From Euryodendron excelsum (Eukaryota; Streptophyta; Magnoliopsida; Ericales; Pentaphylacaceae), in NCBI GenBank assembly GCA_033060915.1, contig CM065379.1, positions 28,326,318 to 28,390,317 on the forward strand: a stretch of DNA of 64,000 nucleotides, written 5' to 3'. Shown in pieces: positions 43,991 through 55,900 of this stretch. The notes below the pieces were generated by a model. It was not told the origin of the DNA. It did not search any database and was given only the letters and a program-made list of their open reading frames with translations. Each line of letters opens with the position of its first letter. Within the stretch, counting starts at the first letter, position 1. A program made the position numbers and the translations under genes.

Positions 43991-46900
43991 GTCCGAGTAA
44001 TGGAAATACTCGCAAACATCATAACCGTCCGAGTAACAAAAATACTCGTAAACAGGTCAACATAAGGAATTGCTAACAAACCCTTGTGTCACGACGACCG
44101 CCGTCAGAGTGGCAGAAACACTCAAAACACAGGTCAACACCAGTGCCTGCTAGCCTACTTCGGTGAAAAATGACCAAACTACCCTTTGGGCCTTTTTCGA
44201 GACTTTCCGGTCAAGATGACCATTCTGCCCCTAGGCATCCGAATGCCCCGGGAACCACACCGACTCTGGGTATCAAACCGGTAACCTTCTGAGATTACTT
44301 CTTATAGTATTCTCAACCTTCCTCTACCTTTTCGGATCATTCAAAGTTAATTCCGGCCAACCCGATACAAAATGACCGTTTTGCCCCTGGTGGGCCGGTC
44401 TCCTTTTCTGACCACACCGACTCTCGGTATGAAATCGGTAACCTCCCGAGAATGCTTTTTATAGTGTTCTCAACCTCCCTTTATCTTTCCGAATAATTTC
44501 GAGTCAGTTCCGGCCAACCTAGTGCAAAATGACCATTTTGCCCCTAGTGGGCCGATCACCTTTTCCGACCACACCGGCTCTGTGTATCAAACCAGAAATC
44601 TTTGCGAACATTTTGAATAATGTTTTCAAATCTTAATTCTTCTTCCGGGATAGTCCAAGTCCGTCTCGACAGCTTCCCGATCCGATTGACCGTTTTACCC
44701 CTAAAGGCCCGGTCAACCCTTCTGACACATCTTATCCTCATTTTTCAAGTCAAATACCTCTGGGACACTATTTTAAGTGTTCCTGCTCTTTTCCGGTCTT
44801 TCGGGTCATTCCCGGTCTTCCAAACTCCTTCCCGGACTTTCCGAAGTCATTCCTAGTGAAGCCAAGTTAAAAATTGCATGGTAGTCACTAGTACAGGTGC
44901 CCAAATCTAGTCAAAGATACGTTGCTTGCTGACCTTAAACATTTCCTAAATGGCTGTAGTGGCGCCAAGCCAAAAAATAGCCTGGCATCACTCCTAGTGG
45001 CGCTAGTGTAAAGTTTGGCCTGGCACCACTACAATAGACGCCAGTGTTGTCCAACCTCTATAAATACAGAGCCTCTTCCAGTGTGAAGGAGGTCTGCAAA
45101 CTCAATCTAAAATTCATATAATTCGATATACAGAGCTCGTGCACTCCCTAAACCCTAGCTTTTTAGGTTTTCCAAACCCTAGCCTTCTATACACTCATAC
45201 ACTAGCCTTCAATCCTCCTTTGAAGACTTGAAGAGCTGCAATCTAAAGTTTGAAGACAACTCTTGAAGATTGAAGACGAAGATCAGGACGAAGACCGAAG
45301 ACCGAAGACAAGCAAGGCGCGTAAAATAAACAAGACATACGGTAGGTTTTCTATTTAAATTTCCGCACTTCCCCCCCCCCACCCCCCCTCCCCCCCTCTC
45401 TCTTACCTCTCCTAACCCACTTGGGTTTTCTCTATTTTAATCCCCCATCTCTTTCCCCCCCCCCCCCTTCTTTGCATGCTTAAAACAAGGGAACTCCCGG
45501 TCCATGTGTAGGATTAGATTATTGGTGGGTCACCGTGTCGAGGACTTTCCTTTAGGCTAACCGGACACCACGTGGGTTCGGCCCCCCTTTATTATGTGGT
45601 GAAGCCTTAACCTTGTATGTTCACAACCCCAAAATTGCATTATGCATATCATTATCTTGCATCTTCCAAAAATCGTTTTCAAACTCGTTTTCAAAGCTTG
45701 CATTAAACTTATTTTCAAAATTGCATCAAAATTTCCTTTTCAAAAACTTGTTTTCAAAGTCACAATCCTAAGGTGATTCTAACTTTTCTATGGCTAGGGT
45801 TGCTTTAGGAAAGTGTTACATTCAAAGTGACCAATATGGTCCATATTTTCAAAACTCCTTGTTTTCCAAAACCACTTTCAAAACTCCTTGTTTTTATACC
45901 TTCTAAAATCTCTTTTCAAATCCCTTCTCTTAAAAATGTCTTTTCCAACATGCTTTTCAAAAGCTCCTCTTTTCAAAATTGTTTTCTAAAAACTCTTTTC
46001 AAAACTTTTCTTTTTCAACTCCTTTCCAAAACGCTCTCTTCAAAGTCCACTTTCCAAAAGCATTCCCTAGGTCTCTTTCCTAGAAAAACTCTCTCCAAAA
46101 ATCTTTCCAAAAACTCTCTTTCCAAAATCTCCTTTCTAGAAACTCCCCTCTAGGATTTTTCTTCTAAAATCTTCGTTTCCAAAAACACACTTTCCAAAAA
46201 CTCCTCCCTAGGATTCTCTTCTAAAAGCCTTCGTTTCCAAAAACGCACTTTCCAAAAACTCTTTCCTTATAGCCCAAGTCAAGCCCTATAACTCATAATT
46301 GGGAAACCCTAATTCCCTTTCCAAAAACATGGTTTTCAAACTTGCCTTAAAACCTAGCTTTCCAAAACCTCTTGTTTTCTACATCCAAAACTATACACAT
46401 TTCCAAAACTTCTTTTCTACGTCAAAACTATAGCCTTCCAAATTTAGGGTTTCTAAAACTGCCCTTTCCAAATCCTTGTCAAATCAAATCTTCCCTTTAG
46501 GAAACCAAATCAAATCTTCCTCTTTAGGAAACTAGATCCTATCCTCCGTTTTTGGAGACAAAATCAAACCTTCCTCCTTTAGAAACAAGATCCAATCCCT
46601 TCCTAATCCAAACATTTCCTAGATCACATCTTTCCTAATTTCTTAAATCATAAGCTTCCTAAAACTTTCAAATCTTTCCTTAAACACTTAACTTTCAAAT
46701 CTTTCCTAATTCAAACCCTTTCCTAATTCTACCTCTTTCCAAATCTTAACTTTCCAAACCTAAGTTTTCAAATTTTTCCTGAACTCAAAACTTTCCTAAT
46801 CTTAAGATCTTCTAAAACTCTAAAACTTTCTAAATCCTAAACTTTCCAAATTTCAAATCTTTTCAAATTCAAAGTTTTACAAATCCAGAACTTTCTAAAC

Positions 46901-48102
46901 TTAAAACTTTCTTATTTTCAAAACTTCATTGTTTTCTAAACTTTCCAACTTTCAAAACTTCTTTAATTTCAAAAATTTCGTAATTTAAAATCTTTCTAAA
47001 ATTCTAAGCTTTCCAAATTCAAAACTTTCTTAACTTGAAACTTTCCAAATTCTAAACCTTTCTTAAACTAAACTTTCCTAATTCAAAACATTTCTAAATT
47101 TAACACTGTTCTATTTCAAAACCTTTCTCAAAATAAAACTTCCTTAATTCGAACTTTTTCTAACTCAAAACTTTCCTAAACAAAACTTTCCTAAAGTGAC
47201 ACTTTCCTAATTTGAACCTTTCCTAATTCGAACATTTCCTAAATCCAATCTTTCTAAATCTTCCAAGTCCAACATTTAAGTCAATTCTTTTCGAAAATCT
47301 TTCCAAGTCAAGTCCAATCCTCCTTTTCTAAGTTTCTAAGTCTAGATTTCCTAAAACCAAGTCTTTCAAAATCAAATCTTTTCAAATCTTCCAATCAAAG
47401 TTCAATCTCTCAATCTTCCAATTCAATTTCCAATTCAATCTCCTTCTTCAAATCAACTCTTCTATTTTCAATCGGACTCTTATCCAAACTACGACTGACC
47501 TGATTCTTCCAAAAGGATACGTAGGCAACCCCTATGGGTGCGGTCACCACATTTTTCAAGTTTCTAATTCCACAACCTTTTTCAAATCTCCAATTCCACA
47601 ATCCTTTCAAATCTCCAATCTATTTTCAAACTTCTAATTTCAAATTTCTATTTCTAATTTTTCAAACTTTTCAATTTCAATTCTATCTCTTTAAATTTCT
47701 TTTCAAATCTTTTTCCAAATCAAGTCTCTTTTCTTACACTTGCATATCATGCATTATGTTAGTTTCTTTTCAAACATTCTTTTTCAAAGTGGATAAGATT
47801 GAACATTAGTTAGTTAAAGACTCTCATAGGTGAATCTAGGGTAGATTAACATGTAGGTACTGAAAGGGCGGGGGAGGGTGATGGTTTAGTGCATCTTCCC
47901 TACACGTAACTAACCTCCGAACCTAGATCACTGATTTTAAAGACCAAAAGGAGTTATTTTTTCAAAAAAAGGGCTAAATGTTTTCCAAATGTTGCCAAAC
48001 AACCTGAATTCTTAAAAACCCTTTCTTGAGGAGATATTTTCAAAATCGTTTTCCAAAACCCTAAGTGTAGTCTTTGGATTATTCTTAATTGTTAGGTGAC
48101 CT

Positions 48103-48134
48103 AACTCACCTTAATCAAGTTAGGTGGCGACTCC
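48103..48134 (+). promoter_or_regulatory. Hairpin plus tRNA-Arg complement near the S3 end
   Basis: CCTAAC, then 13 bases, then GTTAGG as an inverted repeat, running straight into GTGGCGACTCC. It lies 152 bases before the LTR end. The same block is at 24003-24030 and, in reverse, at 32932, 60302 and 4557. Confidence 0.6.
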
Positions 48135-48286
48135 AAACTTTTTTCCAGAAGCCCTTTATTCAAACCTATTTTCAATTCAAACTTAGTCGCACTCATTCTT
48201 CTAAGAGGGTGAGTTTTAATGAGAAAGTACATCATTTTTTCCCCTTGTGTGAGTATTCCTCAAGTGCAAAAAATCTGGGCACGACA

Positions 48287-48291
48287 ATCTT
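48287..48291. repeat. S3 target site duplication, right copy (ATCTT)
   Basis: Follows the terminal GACA of S3 and is followed by CAATTAACTTG, the continuing E5 leader. Confidence 0.93.
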
Positions 48292-49690
48292 CAATTAACT
48301 TGTTCAATCATATCTACTCTTAAATTTTAAAATCAATTTTTCAAAATTTTTTTCAAAATTGTCATTGTTTGCATTCAATTTATATTTAATCATTTTGTCA
48401 CGCATCAAGTTGGTCATCAAAATACTAACTTTTTATATTTTATTTTGTAAGTGGACATGTTCACGTTTATTTTTATTGTTTATATAAATTGCCATGAATG
48501 ACAAGATGGAATCAACAGGATAGATGAGAATTGTTCAGCCATTTCCTTCACTTTTCAAAAATCTCACATACACACTACACGTGCACTTGCATTTACATAT
48601 TTACATACTTTACCTGATAATAACCCTTCTAGTTAGAAAGGGGGATGAAACTTTGGTTGTGGGCAGATGCTATGTCACTTTCTTAGCCTATGGCCTCATG
48701 ATGGTCCCCCCGCTCAGATCACCAATTGATAATGGCACCACCTCGGGAAGTGGGCCTAGGTTTGAAGATCTGGGAACTGAGCCTTCTTAGAAAGTATTAG
48801 TAAATTCTCAACCTCATGCTTATATAGAAACTCTATATAGCCAAACCTTTACTAGATTTAGGACACTCACGTCAATTTCCAAACCCACAAAGGAAAGAGC
48901 AATTGCTTTACTTTCCTTTATTCTTGTCCATTCATGCAGTTATAATACTCCGTGTAATGTTCATACATGCATATTTACTTTACAATTGTATTCTTTCTCT
49001 TTATACTTTTGCATACACGTAAATACATTTGATACTCCATTTCAAGCCAAGAGTTCCAAAATAATTCAAGTCGCGGCATTCTCATGCATATGATCAACCC
49101 ATAAAGAGTGACACTAAGATCACTCTCCTTTGCATAAAACCTACAAAAATCCTAAGGGTTCCCGTGTAACCCTAAGGACTTATGGCATACATTTCAAGTC
49201 ATTCCATGAAGAGAGGCTCTAATCCCTCTATGCTCGTTGATACAGTTGCTAAGAAGACAAGGGAAAACCAACAAGTAAGTCTCTCAGTGACGTCCTCAAT
49301 GTCAAACTCAAAGAAGGTGAATCTAAAGACTCGAGAGAAGTTTAGGATTTCAAATGTAAAAGTAGATAGGTGAAAATCCCAAGAAAAATGTTCCATATCT
49401 CCCTATTAAAATGTACTTCAATTTTTCTATATTCAAATTCAAAGTTCAATGTACTCTTCTAATGTCTGCAAATGAATGTATAAATGAATGGATGTTTCCA
49501 ATTAACTGTAAGGTATCTGCATACAATGGCAAACCCCCTATCTCCAAAAGTGGGCTGAATGCATCATGTTTAATCTCCCTCTTAAGAAGGGACACCCTTG
49601 GGGCATGCATCGCATAAAAGCTTTCTAAATATCAAACGCTAGCTTGTGGCTTATGTCCTTGTTTTTTTTTTCTTCCTTTTTCTTTCACAG
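48292..49690 (+). other. E5 leader with splice acceptor before gag
   Basis: Matches the E1 leader in order. It includes the TAGTTAGAAAGG inverted repeat near 48632, a short reading frame at 49206-49380 with the conserved core VAKKTR, and at 49655-49690 a long pyrimidine tract ending TTTCACAG. Apart from the short frame no coding signal is seen. Confidence 0.7.
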
Positions 49691-51746
49691 AAACTGCACT
49701 ATAGAAAATCATCATTGCTCCCAAGAAAGATCAATATCCACCTACAAACCCCATCATTTCCTGGTCTCAAGAGAGAAAGTTACCAAGATGAGAACTAAGA
49801 TCGACGAAATGTTCAGGCTCATCCAAGATATGACAATGAAAGATACTACTTTAACCCCATCATCATTCAGTCTTCCCCAAGGAATCTGAAATCGGTAACC
49901 CAAGAATTATGCTCCAATCTGACACAATGGGGAAAAGCAAGGAGGACTCTAAGGGGGCCAACACCAAAGATGAAGAAACTATACTGCTCTTGCCTGCTGT
50001 GAAAAGAGCTCACCTAAACCCTCTCAACTTGAAAGTCCAAGGGTTGGAAGACTCATTGTGAAGCCTCCATGGCCATGGCATTTTCGGGCTCACCTCCTAT
50101 GACGAGCTGTGCTTCTTTCCGGAGCACCTAAGATAGGCCAAGTTCAAGATGTCGGGCTTCCAAAAGTACAATGGCTATATGCTGGGGCATCAAGTGACCA
50201 TGGGACTGACCCAAAACTTCTCATGTAACTCTTCCAACATAGCCTCACTGGGACCGCTGTGCAATGGTTTGCTGGACTCGATCTAAGGAAGATCACGACC
50301 TGGATTGAGTTGGTTAATGCATTCAAGGCTCAATATTTCCACAATATAGATCTCATTTCTGATAATTGGTCCTTGATAATAATGAGCAAGGGAGAGAAAG
50401 AAAGTTTCAAAAGCTACGCTCTTCGATGGAGAGAAGTAGCAGCACAAGTCAATCCCCCCTTAGAAGATAATGAGTATGTCCAACTATTCGTGCACACCTT
50501 CTTAGGTATATACTACGAAAAACTCTGCACAAGTTTCAGGAAAAACTTTTTTGAGCTTATCATACAAGGAGAAATGATAAAAAAACAACCTCAAAATAGG
50601 GAGAATTGCAAACCCCTATACAAAGACTAGAGAAAGCTCTGCTAACATAGCTAGAAAAGTGGCCACTACAAGGGGAGTGATCAACAAAGGAGGAGAAGTG
50701 TCAGTCATCTTACCTATACAACCACCATAATACCGCCAACCACCCCAGTCACATCCTATATTGCCTATACCCACATTAACCATGCCCATCAATGTCGTTG
50801 CCCAAGCACCTAACTTTGCTCCACTAGGGCAGGACCCAACTTCAACCCCAATAGGCCGGCCTGACGCATCCACACCTTAGATACTCTAGCTTGCACCAAA
50901 ACAAAAGTCTACCATAGCCGCTTAAAGAACAACACACTAAAGCCCATATTGGCTCGTCCATTGCCAAGCCCTTTACCCCCAACCTTCAATGGTGCTCTCA
51001 CATGTGAATACTATTCGGGCAGCCAAGGGCATGACACAAAAAGCTATTTTTCCCTCAAACATAAAATCCAAGACCTGATAGACAACAAAACCATCGACAT
51101 ACAACCGGTGAACCCCACTCCTACTCCTAATGTAACCACAAACCCTCTACCGAACCACACTGTGAACCTAATACTAGAGGAAGTAAAGGAAGATGAGGAA
51201 CTGGATGAGATCTTGGTTGAAGATTATTATGATAGAGATTGGGAGGGCAATAAAGAAAGCGATTGGGAGGAGGAATTCTCACCATGCCCAATCTATCTCT
51301 ACAATCCAAATGAAGTGCACGACCCATCAGATTGGCAAGTTGAAATGTCCATACCCATGAAGGAGGTCCCTACCAAAGATCTGATTGCTGATTGTTGGGG
51401 TGATGAATTCTTGCACCCTAAACATGCCACAACTAAAAGCCACCTATCAGAGAACCCTTGGCCTATGACTGAATTTGAGTACAAAGACATAAGCTGGGGA
51501 CCTAAAGAGCTGAAAGTTTTGGCGGAACCATTTGAGCTAGAAGGAGGCGAGCTAGCCAACCTATTTACCGAAGAAGTTAAAGGGGTAATGAAGAACAACA
51601 AGAAGCTCAACGAGGCTGATAACTGCACCATCACCATCAATTCGCCCATAACCCTAAAAGAAGCTTTTGCCCTCCTTGCCTTGTCCGGGGATCACAATGA
51701 TGGATGGAGTATCGAGAATGTGGGCATCGTTCCAAAACCCTACTAG
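49691..51746 (+). pseudogene. gag: E5 gag, broken by frameshifts
   Basis: The same protein as E1 gag. The segment matching the E1 start is deleted; MRTKIDEMFRLIQDMTMKD begins at 49790. Frameshifts follow near 49880 and 50190, and another in the A run near 50580. Intact blocks are 50259-50580 (around MSKGEKESFKSYALRWREVA) and 50949-51746. In the zinc knuckle two ligands are changed (CEYYSGSQGHDTKSY), so it could not bind zinc normally. The acidic C-terminal half is open for 265 codons and ends VGIVPKPY with TAG at 51744. The E1 gag ends at the same place with TAA. No protease or RT follows. Confidence 0.88.
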
Positions 51747-52953
51747 AAGGGCTCTAGTAAAAAGCATTCAAGAGTAGGGTGTTCTCACCCACTTTCTATC
51801 TATCCCTTTTATTTTCCTTCTTTTAATTTATGTTTGTATTTCCATTCTAATAAAGACCTTGTGCTTTCTCTCAAAGGAATAAAAAGATGGTTTTCATTCA
51901 AATGATGTTATCTTATGTTTTTGTGAATGGTGAATGCTTTCAAAAAGGGGGTGTGTTCTATCATGTGGAAGATCTAACTTGAAGCGTGTGATAGCAAGAG
52001 TTAATAACTCACCGGATGGTCAGCTTTCTAACAAGAGGGAAGAGAAGAGTGGGTAAAGAAAAGACCCGAAGTACAACACTTACAAGACACCGAAGCTAAG
52101 CTATGAGTAGCCAGAATATCAAAAGGAAGATAAGCCCTCTTTCAAATTAAAAAAAAAAATGTATATTCCCTTTACTCAACCCACTAGTGCCATGCAAAAA
52201 GCAAAAGATTTCTTGTCAACCCTGATCTGGAACCATTAATGAAGGACTCAACAAAGAATGTCATTGATCTTCCATCAAGCTAAAGCAACATAAAGGCTCT
52301 GTGGATCAAGCAATCTAGTTCAAAATGAAGAGATGCCTTCATTTAATTTTCCCATCCGAAGCAACCTTTGTCAAACCCGTTGAGCTGATTACATTTCTTT
52401 CTAAGCCCCAACCAAGTGATCACCACACATAATGAGTTAAAATAAGGCACTAAGAGAAATTACAAGCCAAATAGGAGGGGGGTAATAGTATCCACCTCAA
52501 AAAGAAGGAAAGAAAGAAAAAAAAAAAAAAAAAGAGAGCCATCATAAAGCAGGAGAAGTGAAGAAAATGTCAACAAAAAAAAAAACCTTCAGTAAGGACA
52601 ACTAGTCAGCCAACAGAGGGGATGATTCTCCTCGTACCATCTTATAAGGCGTATAATGTTCAAAAGACATAAAATAGATTAAAAAATGATCCTATGCAAT
52701 AAGGAAGCCTAGTAGAAGCAGTAAATTTGAACCTTTACCTTTTCTTGCAAAAACCTAGAACCATGGCCTACATTACAACCGTAACAAAGTCCTCTCCGAT
52801 TTAAAAAGGATTGCTTATTCTAAATGAGCCAGACATGTCGCCAAGGCAAAGGAAGAATACTAGGGGATGAACCCCCATTAGAAGACTGACCAAGGATGGT
52901 ATGGATCTAAACCTTATTGAAAACAACATTAAATGTGAGCCTATATATCCCGT
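51747..52953 (+). other. E5 post-gag noncoding region
   Basis: The part 51747-52440 matches 1-845 of E1 in reverse and, in its second half, the post-pol sequence of E2. The rest has A-rich runs (52517-52537, 52575-52585) and no gene. A segment near 52740-52800 resembles 57760-57810 on the far side of S4. Confidence 0.65.
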
Positions 52954-55900
52954 TGTTGTGCCCAAAATTTTCACGCCCAAAAAAGACAAGTGAGAAAAAC
53001 ACAGTGCTCTCTTGTTAGAACTCATTCTTCTAGAAGAACGAGTGTGACTAGGTTTGAATTAGAAAATTGATTTTTAATAAGGGCTTTTGGAAAATGGTTT
53101 GGAGTTGCTACGTAACTTGATTAAGGTGAGTTAGGTTACCTAAAAACTAAGCACAATCCGAAAATTACATTTAGGGTTTTTTCAAAAAGATTTTGAAAAC
53201 TTCCTCAAGAGAGGGCTTTTAAGAAAATAGGTTGTTTGGCAACCTTTGGAAAAATTTAAGCCATTTTTTAAAATAACTCCATTTTTGGTCCTTCGAAAAC
53301 AGTGATCCTAAGTCCGGGGGTTGGTTACGTGTAAGCAAGACGCACTAAGCCATCACCCTACCCTACCCTTGCGGTACCTACATGTCTATTCACTCTAGGT
53401 TCACTCATTCAAAATCTTTGATTAATATATGTCCAATATTATCCACTTTTGAAAATAATTTTTAGAAAGAAATTGACATAATGTATGATATGTAAGTGCA
53501 AGAATTTGATTTTGAAAGTAAATTTCAAAAGACTTGATTTGATTTTGGAAATAGATTTGAAAAAACTTGATTTTGAAAGAAGGTTTTAGAAATGATAGAT
53601 TTGATTTTTGAAAAAGAGTTCTAGAAATTGGAAACAAGGATTTGAAAATAGATTTTGGAATTTGAAACTTGAAATAGATCATGGAAGTGGAAGTTTGAAA
53701 AAGGTTGTGACCACACCCATGAAAGTTGCCTACGTATCCCTTTTTGAGAATCAGGTTAGTCATAGTTCAGACAAGAGTCTGATAGAAAATTTGATTTGAC
53801 AAGAGTTTGATTTGAAAAAGAGATTTGATTTGAAAAAGGGTTTGATTTAAACTTTGAACAGAAGATTTAAAATTGAACTTGGAATTGACTTTGATTTGAA
53901 ATTGAACTTGAGGATTTGAAATTGATTTTGATTTGGAAAGATATAACTTAGAAGAAGAACATAGACTTGATTTAAAAAGATTGAGATTTGAAAACATTTT
54001 GACTTGAATTAAAGTTTGAAAAACCATATCGGTTTAGAAAAGAACTTTTGGAGAAGAGTTGGCAGCTTACTAACTTTAGGGTTAGGGTCGAACTAGGGTC
54101 TAGACATCCTAGGAATTAGGGTAACCTAGGGTTGAAACATTTAATTGAATTGAATTTGATTTGAACTTAAGAAGTTTGACTTTGAAAAGCTTGGTTTTGG
54201 AAAACCTAGACTAAGGAAAGATAGGACTTAGGAAAGACTTGAGGTTTAAGAAAGATTTGATTGGAAAGTGTAATTTAGAAAACATGGAGAGTTGGAGTCT
54301 AGGAAAGATTGAATTTAGACAATCTTGAAATTAGAAAAGTTTTAAAATAGGAAACTTTAAAATTGGAAAGGTTTTGAAATTGGAAAGTTTTGAATTTAGA
54401 AAGTTTCGACTTAAGAAAGTTTTAAATTTGGAAAGTTTCCTTGTTAGGAAAGACTTGATTATGTTTGAGAAAGATTTGGAATTTGGAAAGTTTTAGAATT
54501 AGGAAAAATTTGGGTTTAGAAAGATTAAGAAGCTTTAAGTTTAAGGAAAGATTTGAAAGTTTAAGTTTTGGAAACTTAAGATTTAGGAAGGTATGAGATT
54601 AGGAAGGACTGGAATTAAGAAAGATTTGGATCAGGAAGGATTGGGATTACGAAAGGTTGAAATTAGGAAAAGGCTTGGATTAGGAAAAATTTGATTTCTA
54701 TTTCCTAAAATAAAAGTTTGGATTTTATTTCCAAAAAGAGATGATTTTATTTTGTTTCCAAAAACGGAGGATTTGATTTAGTTTCCAAAAACGGAAGATT
54801 TGATTTGACATGGAATTGGAAAGGATGAATTTTAGAAAACTTAAGTTTGGAAAGCTATAGTTTTGGTATAGGAATAGTAATTTTAGAAATCTAAGATTTG
54901 ATGTAGAAAATAGAGGTTTTGGAAATCTATGTTTTGAGGCAAGATTGGAAATCATGTTTTAGGAAAGAAAATTAGGGTTTCCTAACCATGACTCTAGGGT
55001 TTGACTTGAACTCCAAGAAAAAGGGATTTTAGAAAATAGATCTTTTTGGAAAGAGAGATTTTTAGGAAAAAGAGTTTTTAGGAAAGTAAATTTAAAAAGA
55101 GATTTTTGAGAGGATTTAAAAAAAGATTTTGGAAAGTAAGTTTTGAAAAGCAATTTGGAAAGGGATTTGAATGTGGACTTTTGCATGCCTCTAAAAATAT
55201 CTCATTTTCCTAAAACGATTCCAACCATAAGAAGATTAGAACCATTCCAGGATTGTGATTTTGAAAATAACAAGGATTTGAAAATATGGACCATGAAAGT
55301 CATTTTAAATATAACACTTTCCGAAAACAACTCCAACCATGGAAAGGCTAGAATCACCTTAAAATTGTGATTTTGAAAATAAGTTTGGAAAAAGAAGATT
55401 TAATGCAAGTGTTGAAAATAATTTTCGATGCAAGTTTTGAAAACAAGTTTGAAAACAAGGGGGCCGAACCCACGTGGGCCATTATTTCAACCTGATATGC
55501 ACAATGCAAGTTGGGGTCGTGAACATACAAGGTTAAAAGCTTCACCGTATAACCAAGGGGGCCGAACCCACGTGGTCTTTGGTTAGACTAAAAGAAAACC
55601 CCTGACACGGTGACTTTCAATAGCCTAATCCTATACATGAATTGGGGAGTCCCTTATTTCAAGCACGCAAGAAAGGTGGGGTAGAAGATGTGGATTAAAA
55701 TAGAAGAAAACCCAAGTGGGTAAGGAGAGACAAGAGAGAGGGGGGAATTGCGTAAGCATAAATAGGAAGCCTACCTTGTGTCTTCTTTATTCTGCTTGCT
55801 TTATTTGCTTTGTTTTACTTCTGTCTTCAAGAGCTTGCTTTGGTCTTCGGGAGCTTCTAAGTTGCAACACTTCAAGTTTTTAATGGAGGCTTCAGAGGTT

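Larger units (their letters stand above)
43187..48286 (+). mobile_element. S3: complete solo LTR (5100 bases)
   Basis: From TGTAAGCACCTCATTTTTTACC to CTGGGCACGACA with ATCTT on both sides, in the leader of E5 and in the same orientation. It holds about eight units of the 80-81-base array (43395-43990), U3 repeats (44200-44720), a GGCGCC cluster (44955-45050), TATA at 45059, a donor near 45341, the pyrimidine-rich tract (45850-47470) and a tRNA-Arg complement (48125-48134). Confidence 0.95.
40604..52953 (+). mobile_element. E5: gag-only element, with nested S3; 3' LTR not identified
   Basis: Plus strand: 5' LTR 40604-43109, PBS 43112-43129, leader split by S3, gag to 51746, then post-gag sequence. 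As in E1, the gag ends in VGIVPKPY and is followed directly by the shared post-coding region. The junction to S4 at 52953 shows no target duplication, so the 3' side of E5 was probably lost by recombination. Confidence 0.8.
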
